In this document: positions 52,395 to 60,262 of the stretch, piece after piece | How the letters are laid out: each line of letters opens with the position of its first letter | Position numbering within the stretch: the first letter of the stretch is position 1 | DNA from: Acidobacteriota bacterium | Lineage (GTDB): Bacteria; Acidobacteriota; Terriglobia; Terriglobales; Acidobacteriaceae | Assembly (NCBI GenBank): GCA_021791875.1 | Contig: JAJYVU010000001.1 | Span: 124,001 to 188,000, forward strand | Direction of reading: 5' to 3' | Length of the DNA stretch: 64,000 nucleotides | Notes under the pieces: generated by a model | What the model saw: the letters and a program-made list of their open reading frames with translations, nothing else | What the model was told of the DNA's origin: nothing | The model's database searches: none | Program-made: the position numbers and the translations under genes

Positions 52395-53270
52395 ATGGAA
52401 TCCGCGAACAGCGTAAGGGAAGAAGTCAGGCAGAGGTATGGCGAAGCGGCGCGGGCGGTGGCCGGTGGAGAAAGCAAGGGATCGTGCTGCAACAAGGCGC
52501 TTCGCTATTGTGATCCGATTACGGCGAATCTGTACAACGACGTGGAGGCCGCTGCGGTTCCGGAGAAGGCGATGCTGGCATCGCTGGGATGCGGGAATCC
52601 GACGGCGCTGATTGAGCTGAAGGCCGGCGAGGTGGTGCTGGACCTGGGTTCGGGTGGCGGGATTGACGTGCTGCTGTCTGCACGGAGGGTTGGGCCGACG
52701 GGCAAGGCGTACGGGCTGGACATGACGGACGAGATGCTGGCGCTGGCGAGGGAGAATCAGCGGCAGGCGGGCCTGGAGAACGTGGAGTTTCTGAAGGGTG
52801 AGATCGAGAGCGTTCCGCTGCCGGACGAGACGGTGGACGTGGTGATTTCGAATTGCGTGATCAACCTTTCGGCGGACAAGGACAAGGTGCTGCGAGAGGC
52901 GTTTCGCGTGCTGAAGCCGGGCGGACGGTTTGCGGTTTCCGACGTAGTGGTGCGCGGCGAGGTTCCAGCCGCTGTGCGCAACAGCATGATGATGTGGGTG
53001 GGCTGCGTGGCCGGTGCGCTGGAAGAACAGGAGTATCGAGCGAAGCTGGCGGCGGCTGGATTTACGGCGATTGATATGGAGCCGACTCGCGTGTATGACC
53101 TGGAAGATGCGCGGCAGTTTTTAGAAGAAGCGGGTGTGGACGTGGATGCCATTGCGCCGCAGGTGGAAGGGAAGTTTGTGAGTTCGTTCATTCGTGCGAC
53201 ACGGCCTGCGGAGGGTTGCTGTGGCTCGGGATGTGGATGTGCGAATTCGAAAAACGGAGAAGGTAAGTGA
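52395..53270 (+). CDS. arsM: Arsenite S-adenosylmethyltransferase
   Basis: 291 residues. Methylates arsenite using [41 protein letters not shown] (SAM site), [56 protein letters not shown] with the conserved SNCVINL cysteine, and [14 protein letters not shown] with the second conserved cysteine; an N-terminal [11 protein letters not shown] gives further thiols. The C-terminal [10 protein letters not shown] is a likely metalloid trap. ATG 52395 has GAGGG eight bases upstream; ATG 52380 is the alternative. Coupled to arsC by a 4-bp GTGA overlap. Confidence 0.94.
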   Translation: MESANSVREEVRQRYGEAARAVAGGESKGSCCNKALRYCDPITANLYNDVEAAAVPEKAMLASLGCGNPTALIELKAGEVVLDLGSGGGIDVLLSARRVGPTGKAYGLDMTDEMLALARENQRQAGLENVEFLKGEIESVPLPDETVDVVISNCVINLSADKDKVLREAFRVLKPGGRFAVSDVVVRGEVPAAVRNSMMMWVGCVAGALEEQEYRAKLAAAGFTAIDMEPTRVYDLEDARQFLEEAGVDVDAIAPQVEGKFVSSFIRATRPAEGCCGSGCGCANSKNGEGK

Positions 53271-53758
53271 GCAAGGTGTGGAATGTGCTGTTTTTGTGTA
53301 CGGGAAATTCTGCGCGATCGGTCATGTCGGAGGGGATTTTGAATCACCTGGGTAAGGGGCGGTTCAAGGCTTATAGCGCGGGGAGTCATCCGTCAGGCAA
53401 GGTGCGGCCGGAGGCGCTGAAGCAACTGGAGCGCGTGGGAATATCGACGGAGGGTTTGCGGAGCAAGTCGTGGGATGAGTTTGCGGGGCCGGATGCGCCG
53501 CACATGGATTTTATTTTTACGGTGTGCGGCAACGCGGCGAAGGAAGTGTGCCCGGTGTGGCCGGGGCATCCGGCGACGGCGCATTGGGGCGTGGATGATC
53601 CGGCAGCGGTGGAGGGACCACCGGAGGATATTGCACGGGCTTTCAGCGATGCGTTTATGGTGCTGGAGAGCAGGATTCGGCTGCTGCTGGCCCTGCCCCT
53701 GGAGGAACTGGAGCGCATGGAGCTGGAGCAGAAACTGCATGAGATTGGCCGATCATAG
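53267..53758 (+). CDS. arsC: Arsenate reductase, low-molecular-weight phosphatase type
   Basis: 163 residues. Reduces arsenate to arsenite with thioredoxin. [16 protein letters not shown] is the P-loop (Cys11), and [17 protein letters not shown] provides the resolving cysteines (about 87 and 95) of the thioredoxin-linked class. The GTG start overlaps the arsM stop (GTGA). It continues into acr3 after 53 bp. Confidence 0.94.
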   Translation: MSKVWNVLFLCTGNSARSVMSEGILNHLGKGRFKAYSAGSHPSGKVRPEALKQLERVGISTEGLRSKSWDEFAGPDAPHMDFIFTVCGNAAKEVCPVWPGHPATAHWGVDDPAAVEGPPEDIARAFSDAFMVLESRIRLLLALPLEELERMELEQKLHEIGRS

Positions 53759-53811
53759 AGAGGCATTTGTTTGATGAGAAATCATGTTCTCCGTTCCAGA
53801 GGATTGTGCGC

Positions 53812-54900
53812 ATGAAAGTTACGAATAAGTTGTCGTTTCTGGACCGCTACCTGACGGGTTGGATTTTTGGCGCGATGGTGGTGGGGGTTGGCCTAGGATG
53901 GCTGCTGCCGGGCGTGGTGCCGTTTCTGAACCGGTTCAGCGTGGGAACGACGTCGATTCCGATTGCAGTGGGGTTGATCGTGATGATGTATCCGCCGTTT
54001 ACGCGGGTGCGTTACGAGGAACTGCACGAGGTTTTCCGGAACAAGAAGGTGCTGGCGCTGTCGCTCGTGCAGAACTGGGTGATTGGCCCGGTGCTGATGT
54101 TTGTGCTGGCGATCGTGTTTCTGCGCGGATATCCGGAGTACATGGCGGGTCTGATCATGATCGGTCTGGCGCGGTGCATTGCGATGGTGATCGTGTGGAA
54201 CGAGCTGGCGAAGGGCGATACGGATTACGCGGCGGGGCTGGTGGCGTTCAATTCGCTGTTTCAGGTTTTTTTCTACTCAGTGTATGCGTGGGTGTTTATC
54301 ACGGTGCTGCCGGCAAAGCTGGGGCTCAAGGGCGCGGTGGTGCATGTTTCGATGGGCGAGATAGCCGAGAGCGTGTTTATTTATCTCGGGATTCCGTTCC
54401 TGGCAGGCTTTTTGACCCGCACGGCGCTGGTGCGGCTAAAAGGGCGCGGCTGGTATGACAGGAAGTTTGTGCCAAGGGTGAGCCCGCTGACGCTGCTGGC
54501 GCTTCTGTTCACGATTGTGGTGATGTTTTCGCTGAAGGGCGGTTACATAGTGCGGCTGCCGCTGGACGTGGTGCGGATTGCGATTCCGCTGCTGGTGTAT
54601 TTCGTGGTGATGTTCCTGGTGTCGTTCTACATGGGGCGGAAGCTGGGCGCGGATTATTCGAAGACGACAACGCTTTCGTTTACGGCGGCTTCGAACAACT
54701 TTGAGCTGGCGATTGCGGTGGCGGTGTCGGTGTTCGGCATTAACTCTGGTGCGGCGTTTGCCGCGGTGATTGGGCCGCTGGTGGAGGTTCCTGTAATGAT
54801 CGGACTGGTGAATGTGGCGATGTATTTCCAGAGGCGATATTTTCCGAATGCGGAGGCGCTGCCGATGGTAGAACCGGTTTGTATTTCCAGCAAGCGATAA
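53812..54900 (+). CDS. acr3: Arsenite efflux permease, ACR3 family
   Basis: 362 residues, ten helices. [44 protein letters not shown] has the conserved Cys in the RCIAMV helix and the ELAKGD loop, and [50 protein letters not shown] is the ACR3 helix-9 region. ATG 53812 ([13 protein letters not shown]) chosen; the frame opens earlier at 53767. Last gene of the ars operon, with a hairpin at 54920. Confidence 0.95.
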   Translation: MKVTNKLSFLDRYLTGWIFGAMVVGVGLGWLLPGVVPFLNRFSVGTTSIPIAVGLIVMMYPPFTRVRYEELHEVFRNKKVLALSLVQNWVIGPVLMFVLAIVFLRGYPEYMAGLIMIGLARCIAMVIVWNELAKGDTDYAAGLVAFNSLFQVFFYSVYAWVFITVLPAKLGLKGAVVHVSMGEIAESVFIYLGIPFLAGFLTRTALVRLKGRGWYDRKFVPRVSPLTLLALLFTIVVMFSLKGGYIVRLPLDVVRIAIPLLVYFVVMFLVSFYMGRKLGADYSKTTTLSFTAASNNFELAIAVAVSVFGINSGAAFAAVIGPLVEVPVMIGLVNVAMYFQRRYFPNAEALPMVEPVCISSKR

Positions 54901-54919
54901 GGGGCAAGCAAAGAAAAAG

Positions 54920-54945
54920 GGCACGGTTGCGATGGCAGCCGTGCC
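54920..54945 (+). terminator. Hairpin after ars operon
   Basis: GGCACGGTTGC / GCAGCCGTGCC with one G-T pair and a GATG loop, then TCATTGTTTT. An A-tract precedes it, so it may also serve the convergent glycosyltransferase gene. Confidence 0.7.
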
Positions 54946-54968
54946 TCATTGTTTTGGTGCGGAGGGGG

Positions 54969-57113
54969 TTACTGCTGACGCAACTCCATCTGCTGTTGCG
55001 GGGTGAGCGGCCGGTCGGTGTAGAGGGTTTTGTTGGAGAGATCCTGGATCTCGTAGAGGCGCCCGCCGAGGAGTTTCTGGATGTGGTTGTAGTACTCAGG
55101 GGGGACGAAGAGGAATTTGCGCTTGCCGTGTCCCCACATGGCGACGAGGTTGGTGTCGTCGAGGAAGACGTTGGGCGTGTCGGGGTAGTCGGAGCCCCAG
55201 ATCATGGATGAGCCGAAGAGGTCTTTGGAGCCGCCGTTGTTCTTGGGGTCGGGTTCGAAGTACCAGTACTTGCCGTGCACGAATTTCGCATAGGGTGGCA
55301 CGAAGTGGTGGGTATAGAAGATGACGGAGGAACACTCGCTCTGGTCGCCATAGCAGAGCAGCGTGTAGCTGTTGTTATCGCCGTGGGTAAGGCGATTGAT
55401 GGTTTCGGCGAAGGGCTTGGAGGAAAGCAGCGGCGAGAATCGGGCGAAAGCGATGTGCGCGGCGATGAGGAAGAGAGCGACGGTGAATCCGAGCGAGATG
55501 GTGGATTCGAAGTGGTGACCGCGGCGGCGGAGTACCCAAGCAATGAGGGGGCCGACGAGGAATGTGACGCAGGCCAGGCCGGCGGGGAGACGCAGCGCGG
55601 CGAATGCACGGGTGGTGATGTCAAAGAAATGGGACATGGCCATGGCGTAGTCGCCGACGCCGCGATGGGCAAGGAGCGTGCCGATGTCCGGGATGTAGGG
55701 CAAGTTTCGGGAGGACCAGAGCCCCCAGGCAAGGAGACCAGCAACGATCAGGCCGACGATGGTAAAGGCGAGATGGATGCCTCGCAGCCAGCGCGAGGTG
55801 GCAGAGTCGGGATTCTCTGCGTCGGGGCTTTCTTCGGCGGCAGCGAGCGAGCCGGAGATGATCAATAGCAGGGCGAGGTAGGCCGGCCAGGTGTAGTACT
55901 GGTCGTTTGTTCCCGAGAGGCCGAAGAAGATGAGGATGAAACCGGCGTAGCAAGCGAGCAGTAGGCTGGTGCGGGCACGGAAGCGCAGGCGGGCCGCGGC
56001 GCTGGAGGCCTCAAAGGCGCTAGTGTGAGGATCGAGAAACGCGATCGTATCCGTACTGCTTTCGCGGAGGTCGCGGAGGAAGAGCCTGCGGTTGCGCCAT
56101 GCGCGGCGAATGAAGATGGGGACGTAAAGGCTCCAGGGAAAGATCCAGACGAACTGGCAGAGCCAATACACCCAGGAAGGCTCCTTGCTGTAATCGCGTG
56201 GGTAGCGGGTGCCAAGGAAGCGCAGGAAGTGCTCGTTGATGAAGTAGAAGTAAAAGAATCCGTGGACATTACCCCAGGTGGGAATGTTGCCGATGGGGTG
56301 GCCCTGATCGGGATTGGCGAGGCCGCAGAGGATGTGCCAGGGGGCGGCGATGGCCAGGAAAACGACGGTGCCGGTGAAGAGGCGCATTTCGCGCCAGCGG
56401 CGCCACTCGCCGGTGATGAGCAGATAAGGAATCAGCGCGCCCCAGAAGAAGACGATGGCGACGAGACCCTTGGAGAGCAGCGCGAGGGCGATGGCTCCGT
56501 AGGCGATGTAGAGGCGGGAGGGTTTTCGATCCTCAAGGCCGGTGAAGAACATGTAGAGGCCGAGGATGAGGAAGAATGTGAGGATAGCGTCGGGAATGAA
56601 AAGGCGGGTGAAAAGAAAGACTCCGATGGCGGTGAGCATGGCGAGGGCGGCGTAGAAGCCTGCTCGATCGCCGTAGGCACGACGGCCCCAGAACCAGCCG
56701 ATGATCGCGAGGCCGAGCACGGAGAGGGTAATGGGCAGGTGGGTGGAGAAAACGTGGAAGCCGAAGATGTGATAGTCGATGGCCGCCAGCCAGTAGTACA
56801 TGGGGGGCTTTTCGAGGTAGCGGACGCCGTCAATGTAGGGCGTAATCCAGTTGCCTGTGACGGCCATGTGGGCGGCGGCTTCCGCGTGGCCGGAGTCGAC
56901 ATCATCCATTTGTGGCGGTCCGAAGAGCGCCGCGAAATGGACGGCGAGGAAGACCAGGATGAGGATGGTCCAGGCTTTGACGCGCGATTGATAGAGCACG
57001 GGCGGCTTGCTTGTATCCGGATCGGCAGTAGCGGTCACAGCAGGGCGCAAGTTATTCACATTTTCGAGGATAGCAGCGAGAACGGCGTTAAAAATAAAGT
57101 AGAGCGAGGACAT
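54969..57113 (-). CDS. PMT/ArnT-type glycosyltransferase family 39 membrane protein
   Basis: 714 residues with about 12 helices. The DD motif and the following loop (FGPPQMDDVDSGHAEAAAHMAVTGNWITPYIDGVRYLEKPPMYYWLAAI) are typical of GT39/ArnT family enzymes that use polyprenyl-phosphate sugars, here facing the periplasm. GRRAYGDRAGFYAALAMLTAIGVFLFTRLFIPDA and PWSLYVPIFIRRAWR follow. The C-terminal 240 residues are a soluble periplasmic region. The ATG (57113) has no ribosome binding site; a GTG at 57059 is an alternative. It diverges from the CHAD gene with overlapping start codons. Confidence 0.85.
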   Translation of the reverse strand: MSSLYFIFNAVLAAILENVNNLRPAVTATADPDTSKPPVLYQSRVKAWTILILVFLAVHFAALFGPPQMDDVDSGHAEAAAHMAVTGNWITPYIDGVRYLEKPPMYYWLAAIDYHIFGFHVFSTHLPITLSVLGLAIIGWFWGRRAYGDRAGFYAALAMLTAIGVFLFTRLFIPDAILTFFLILGLYMFFTGLEDRKPSRLYIAYGAIALALLSKGLVAIVFFWGALIPYLLITGEWRRWREMRLFTGTVVFLAIAAPWHILCGLANPDQGHPIGNIPTWGNVHGFFYFYFINEHFLRFLGTRYPRDYSKEPSWVYWLCQFVWIFPWSLYVPIFIRRAWRNRRLFLRDLRESSTDTIAFLDPHTSAFEASSAAARLRFRARTSLLLACYAGFILIFFGLSGTNDQYYTWPAYLALLLIISGSLAAAEESPDAENPDSATSRWLRGIHLAFTIVGLIVAGLLAWGLWSSRNLPYIPDIGTLLAHRGVGDYAMAMSHFFDITTRAFAALRLPAGLACVTFLVGPLIAWVLRRRGHHFESTISLGFTVALFLIAAHIAFARFSPLLSSKPFAETINRLTHGDNNSYTLLCYGDQSECSSVIFYTHHFVPPYAKFVHGKYWYFEPDPKNNGGSKDLFGSSMIWGSDYPDTPNVFLDDTNLVAMWGHGKRKFLFVPPEYYNHIQKLLGGRLYEIQDLSNKTLYTDRPLTPQQQMELRQQ

Positions 57114-58029
57114 GGCGATGCGGGCTGAAAGATTTGCCGCCGTGGCGTCGCGTCTGGGTTGTACGCTGGGCCGTTGCGGGGAGACGCCGGACGTGGGGGC
57201 GATCCATCACGTAAGAACAGGCTCGCGGCGACTGGATGCGGCACTGGACGCGCTGGAACGAGAAACCAGCGAGAGCGAAGCCATGCGCAAAAGTGCCGTG
57301 AAACTGCGCAAACTCTTGAAAAAAGTGAGACGCCGGGCGGGCAAAGTGCGAGACCTGGATGTGCATCGCGGGCTCCTGAGGAAATTGACGCCGGAGTTGG
57401 ACTCGGACCCTCGGGCCAGCCGCGCCGGAGATGGTTCCGCTGGCTCCGTTCTGAAGCAGGCGGAGGATCTGGACGCTGAACTGGAACGGCGGCGCGGCAG
57501 ACGAGCGGAAAAATTCAGGCAGAGGGCCTGCCGGTGGCAGGGAAGACTCGATCAGCGAGTGGGTGCGGTGCTACAGGCAGCGGCGGAGGCGGGTGATCCG
57601 CCGGCGAATGCCGGGGCGGCGGAGTTGGCCCTGGAGAGCTTTGCAGGGCTTTGCAGGGAGATTCCTGTGCTGGATACGGGAACACTGCACGATTTCCGGA
57701 AAGGCGCGAAGCATGCCCGCTATATTGCCGAAGGCGGGGACGATGATTGGAGCAAACGGACGGCGCAACGGCTGAAGCGCGTGCAGGATGCGATCGGGAT
57801 GTGGCACGACTGGCTGGTGCTGGCGACCGAGGCACAGGAAGCGGCGGGCGGTGAGAGGAACGAGCTGGTGGAGCGGATGGAATCAAGACGGGACCGGCAG
57901 TTCCGTTCCGCGATGAAGACGACTGAACGCGTGCGCGAGGAACTGCTGGGCGAGTGGGAAGACTTCGCGAAACAGAGGGTGGGACGAGGAGCGGATGAAG
58001 CCGGAGCTGGGCTGGCCAAGACCGCGTGA
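57112..58029 (+). CDS. CHAD domain protein
   Basis: 305 residues, all-helical, rich in Arg and Lys. IHHVRTGSRRLDAALDAL, KSAVKLRKLLKKVRRRAGKVRDLDVHRGLL and LHDFRKGAKHARYIAEGGDD, WSKRTAQRLKRVQDAIGMWHDWLVLATEA are the conserved-histidine helices of CHAD, a fold that binds polyphosphate. It sits next to ppx and near ppk. GAGG lies just before the ATG. Binding or targeting polyP granules is likely. Confidence 0.9.
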   Translation: MAMRAERFAAVASRLGCTLGRCGETPDVGAIHHVRTGSRRLDAALDALERETSESEAMRKSAVKLRKLLKKVRRRAGKVRDLDVHRGLLRKLTPELDSDPRASRAGDGSAGSVLKQAEDLDAELERRRGRRAEKFRQRACRWQGRLDQRVGAVLQAAAEAGDPPANAGAAELALESFAGLCREIPVLDTGTLHDFRKGAKHARYIAEGGDDDWSKRTAQRLKRVQDAIGMWHDWLVLATEAQEAAGGERNELVERMESRRDRQFRSAMKTTERVREELLGEWEDFAKQRVGRGADEAGAGLAKTA

Positions 58030-58095
58030 GGGCAGAGTGAGCGTGCATCGTGTATGGTGCTTCGTTAGAGTTGTGTTTCCCGGGGTGAGAATAGA

Positions 58096-59646
58096 TTGCG
58101 AACCTTTGCGTCCATTGATATCGGATCGAACTCCTGCCGTTTGAAGATTGCCAGAGTGGTGCAGCACGAGCTGCGCACGGTGTTTGAAGACCGCGAAGTG
58201 ACGCGGCTGGGCGCGAGTGTGTTTGAGACGGGGCTGATTTCGCCGGAGGCGATGGCCAACACGATTCGCACGCTGAAACGCTTCCATAAGGCTGTGCAAC
58301 TGCACAGCGTGGACCGGGCGCGGGCGGTGGCGACTTCTGCGTTGCGGGATTCGCGGAATTCGAGGGCGTTCCGCGCATGGGTGAAGGATGAGACAGGCTG
58401 GGACGTGGAAGTGATCTCGGGGCTGGAAGAGGGGCGGCTGATTCACCGTGGAGTGGTGGACTGGGAGCCGGGGACGCGTGGGCGGTGCGTGCTGATGGAC
58501 CTGGGCGGTGGCAGCTGCGAGGTGATCCTTTCAGAGCACAAGCGGATTGAGGCGATGGTGAGCCTGCCGCTGGGCGCGGTACGGCTGACGCAGGAGTTTC
58601 TCAGGAGTGATCCGCCGACGGAAGAAGAAATTGGGCGGATGAAGCAGTTTATTGCACGGGAACTTCGGCGGGCGGCGAGAAGGGTGGACGCGACGAAAGT
58701 GAAGCTGGCGATTGCGACCAGCGGCACAGCGGCAGCACTGGCCGAGGCGAGCGCCGCGATGGCGAAGTCGACCAAAAACAAAGGGAAGGCTGCAGCGGAG
58801 CGGGAGCCGAATACGGCGAGCGCGCGGGATGTGCGACGGCTGACCGATAAGTTGGCGAAGATGAACAATGCCGCGCGGGGCGCGATTCCGGGGATTGGCA
58901 CGAGGCGGTCGGAAATCATCATTGCGGGCGCGCACGTGTATGCGGAGCTTCTGGAGCATTATCGGTTGCCGGGATTCCGGTATTCGCAGTTTGGGATGCG
59001 GGACGGCATTTTGTCGCAGATGCTGGCCGAGGAAGACGTACGGACGAGCGCGCACCAGGCATTTGAGCGCGAGCGCTGGGCCGGGGTGCTGGAACTGGCG
59101 CGGCGGTATGGGACGGATCCCAAGCAAATGGAGCCGGTAAGGCAGCATGCCGAGCAGATGTTTCATGATCTGGCGACGGTGCATGAGTTACCGGAGGAGT
59201 ATCTGTTATGGCTGGAGTCGGCGGCGGTGCTGCGTGATGTGGGGAAGTTTCTGAATTACCAAGGGCACCACCGGCATGCGCAGTACATTGTGGCGAGTTC
59301 GGAACTGTACGGGTTTACGCCGCAGCAGCGGGTGGTGATATCGGCGATTGCGCGCTATCTGGGCAAGAGCCGTCCGGCGCCGGAGGGGCGGACGATGCGG
59401 GATGTTCCGCCAAGCGAGCACGAATGGGTGAAGCGGGCGGTGGTGCTGCTGCGGTTGGCGGTAAGTCTGAACCAGGATCGGGCGAGCGATGTACTGAAGG
59501 TGAAGACGTATGTTTACCCGAAGCGAGTAATTCTGGAACTGTACCCGGGGCGGACGGGGGCGGAGCTGGAGTTGTGGTCGCTGCGCAAGGAGGCGGATTA
59601 TTTTCGCGAGGTCTTCCGTCGGGATTTGCTGGTGACTTTGCCATAG
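58096..59646 (+). CDS. ppx: Exopolyphosphatase, Ppx/GppA family
   Basis: 516 residues. ASIDIGSNSCRLKIAR and LMDLGGGSCEVIL form the actin-like ATPase sites, GLEEGRLIHRGVV the Glu region, and the C-terminal HD-like helical domain has AVLRDVGKFLNYQGHHRHAQYIVASSEL. Hydrolyses polyphosphate or pppGpp; the CHAD and ppk context favours polyphosphate. The start is a TTG (58096) with GGGGTGAG upstream. Its 3' end overlaps the sixA gene by 49 bp, convergently. Confidence 0.92.
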   Translation: MRTFASIDIGSNSCRLKIARVVQHELRTVFEDREVTRLGASVFETGLISPEAMANTIRTLKRFHKAVQLHSVDRARAVATSALRDSRNSRAFRAWVKDETGWDVEVISGLEEGRLIHRGVVDWEPGTRGRCVLMDLGGGSCEVILSEHKRIEAMVSLPLGAVRLTQEFLRSDPPTEEEIGRMKQFIARELRRAARRVDATKVKLAIATSGTAAALAEASAAMAKSTKNKGKAAAEREPNTASARDVRRLTDKLAKMNNAARGAIPGIGTRRSEIIIAGAHVYAELLEHYRLPGFRYSQFGMRDGILSQMLAEEDVRTSAHQAFERERWAGVLELARRYGTDPKQMEPVRQHAEQMFHDLATVHELPEEYLLWLESAAVLRDVGKFLNYQGHHRHAQYIVASSELYGFTPQQRVVISAIARYLGKSRPAPEGRTMRDVPPSEHEWVKRAVVLLRLAVSLNQDRASDVLKVKTYVYPKRVILELYPGRTGAELELWSLRKEADYFREVFRRDLLVTLP

Positions 59647-60122
59647 ATGCCGCGCAGGATGCGTGGCTCGACCAGCCAGAGGAGGGTGCCGGGGCGGCGG
59701 GTGTAGTCGACGCGGGCGAGGGCGCCCTTGCGGAGGCGCAGGCTGGTTTTTCCCGTGGAAAAGAGTGAGCCGAGGAAGGTGCTGATGTTGGGATTGTGGC
59801 CGACGAGCAGCACGTTTTCGTCGCCGTTGAGCGAGTCGATGAGGTTGTAAAAGTCGCGGAGGGTGGCGCCGGGCGCGAGTGCGTCAGAGATGACAATCTC
59901 GGATTCGTAGCCGACCTCGGTTCCGACAAAAGAGGCGGTCTGCTGGGAGCGCTTGAGCGGGCTGGAGACGATGCGGTCGAACTGGACCTTGAGCCCGTTG
60001 AGGTAGGTACCGACGAGGATGCATTGCTGCTTGCCCTCCTTGTCGAGGGGCCGCTTGACGTCAATGGTGGGGTTAGCGCGCCGCGTTCCGGCGCTGGCAT
60101 GTCTCAGAACGTAGAGATTCAT
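59598..60122 (-). CDS. SixA-type phosphohistidine phosphatase
   Basis: 174 residues. MNLYVLRHASAGTRR gives the RHG-type motif (Arg7-His8), FDRIVSSPLKRSQQTA and VLLVGHNPNIS supply the other phosphohistidine-pocket residues. SixA removes phosphate from histidine phosphotransfer proteins. It lies between ppx and ppk, an arrangement common in many genomes, so a link to polyphosphate control is likely but unknown. Confidence 0.9.
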   Translation of the reverse strand: MNLYVLRHASAGTRRANPTIDVKRPLDKEGKQQCILVGTYLNGLKVQFDRIVSSPLKRSQQTASFVGTEVGYESEIVISDALAPGATLRDFYNLIDSLNGDENVLLVGHNPNISTFLGSLFSTGKTSLRLRKGALARVDYTRRPGTLLWLVEPRILRGIYGKVTSKSRRKTSRK

Positions 60123-60262
60123 AAGGCGTTAGAAGGGCTGACAGCAAGGACGGCTGCCCGCGAATTTACAGAATTGTAACAATCGAAGCAGGGGAGAAAT
60201 GTTAATTTTTTGCCGGCTGGTTGCGAGGGGTTGAATCTTCAGCCGGTGATGGCCGCGCATCG

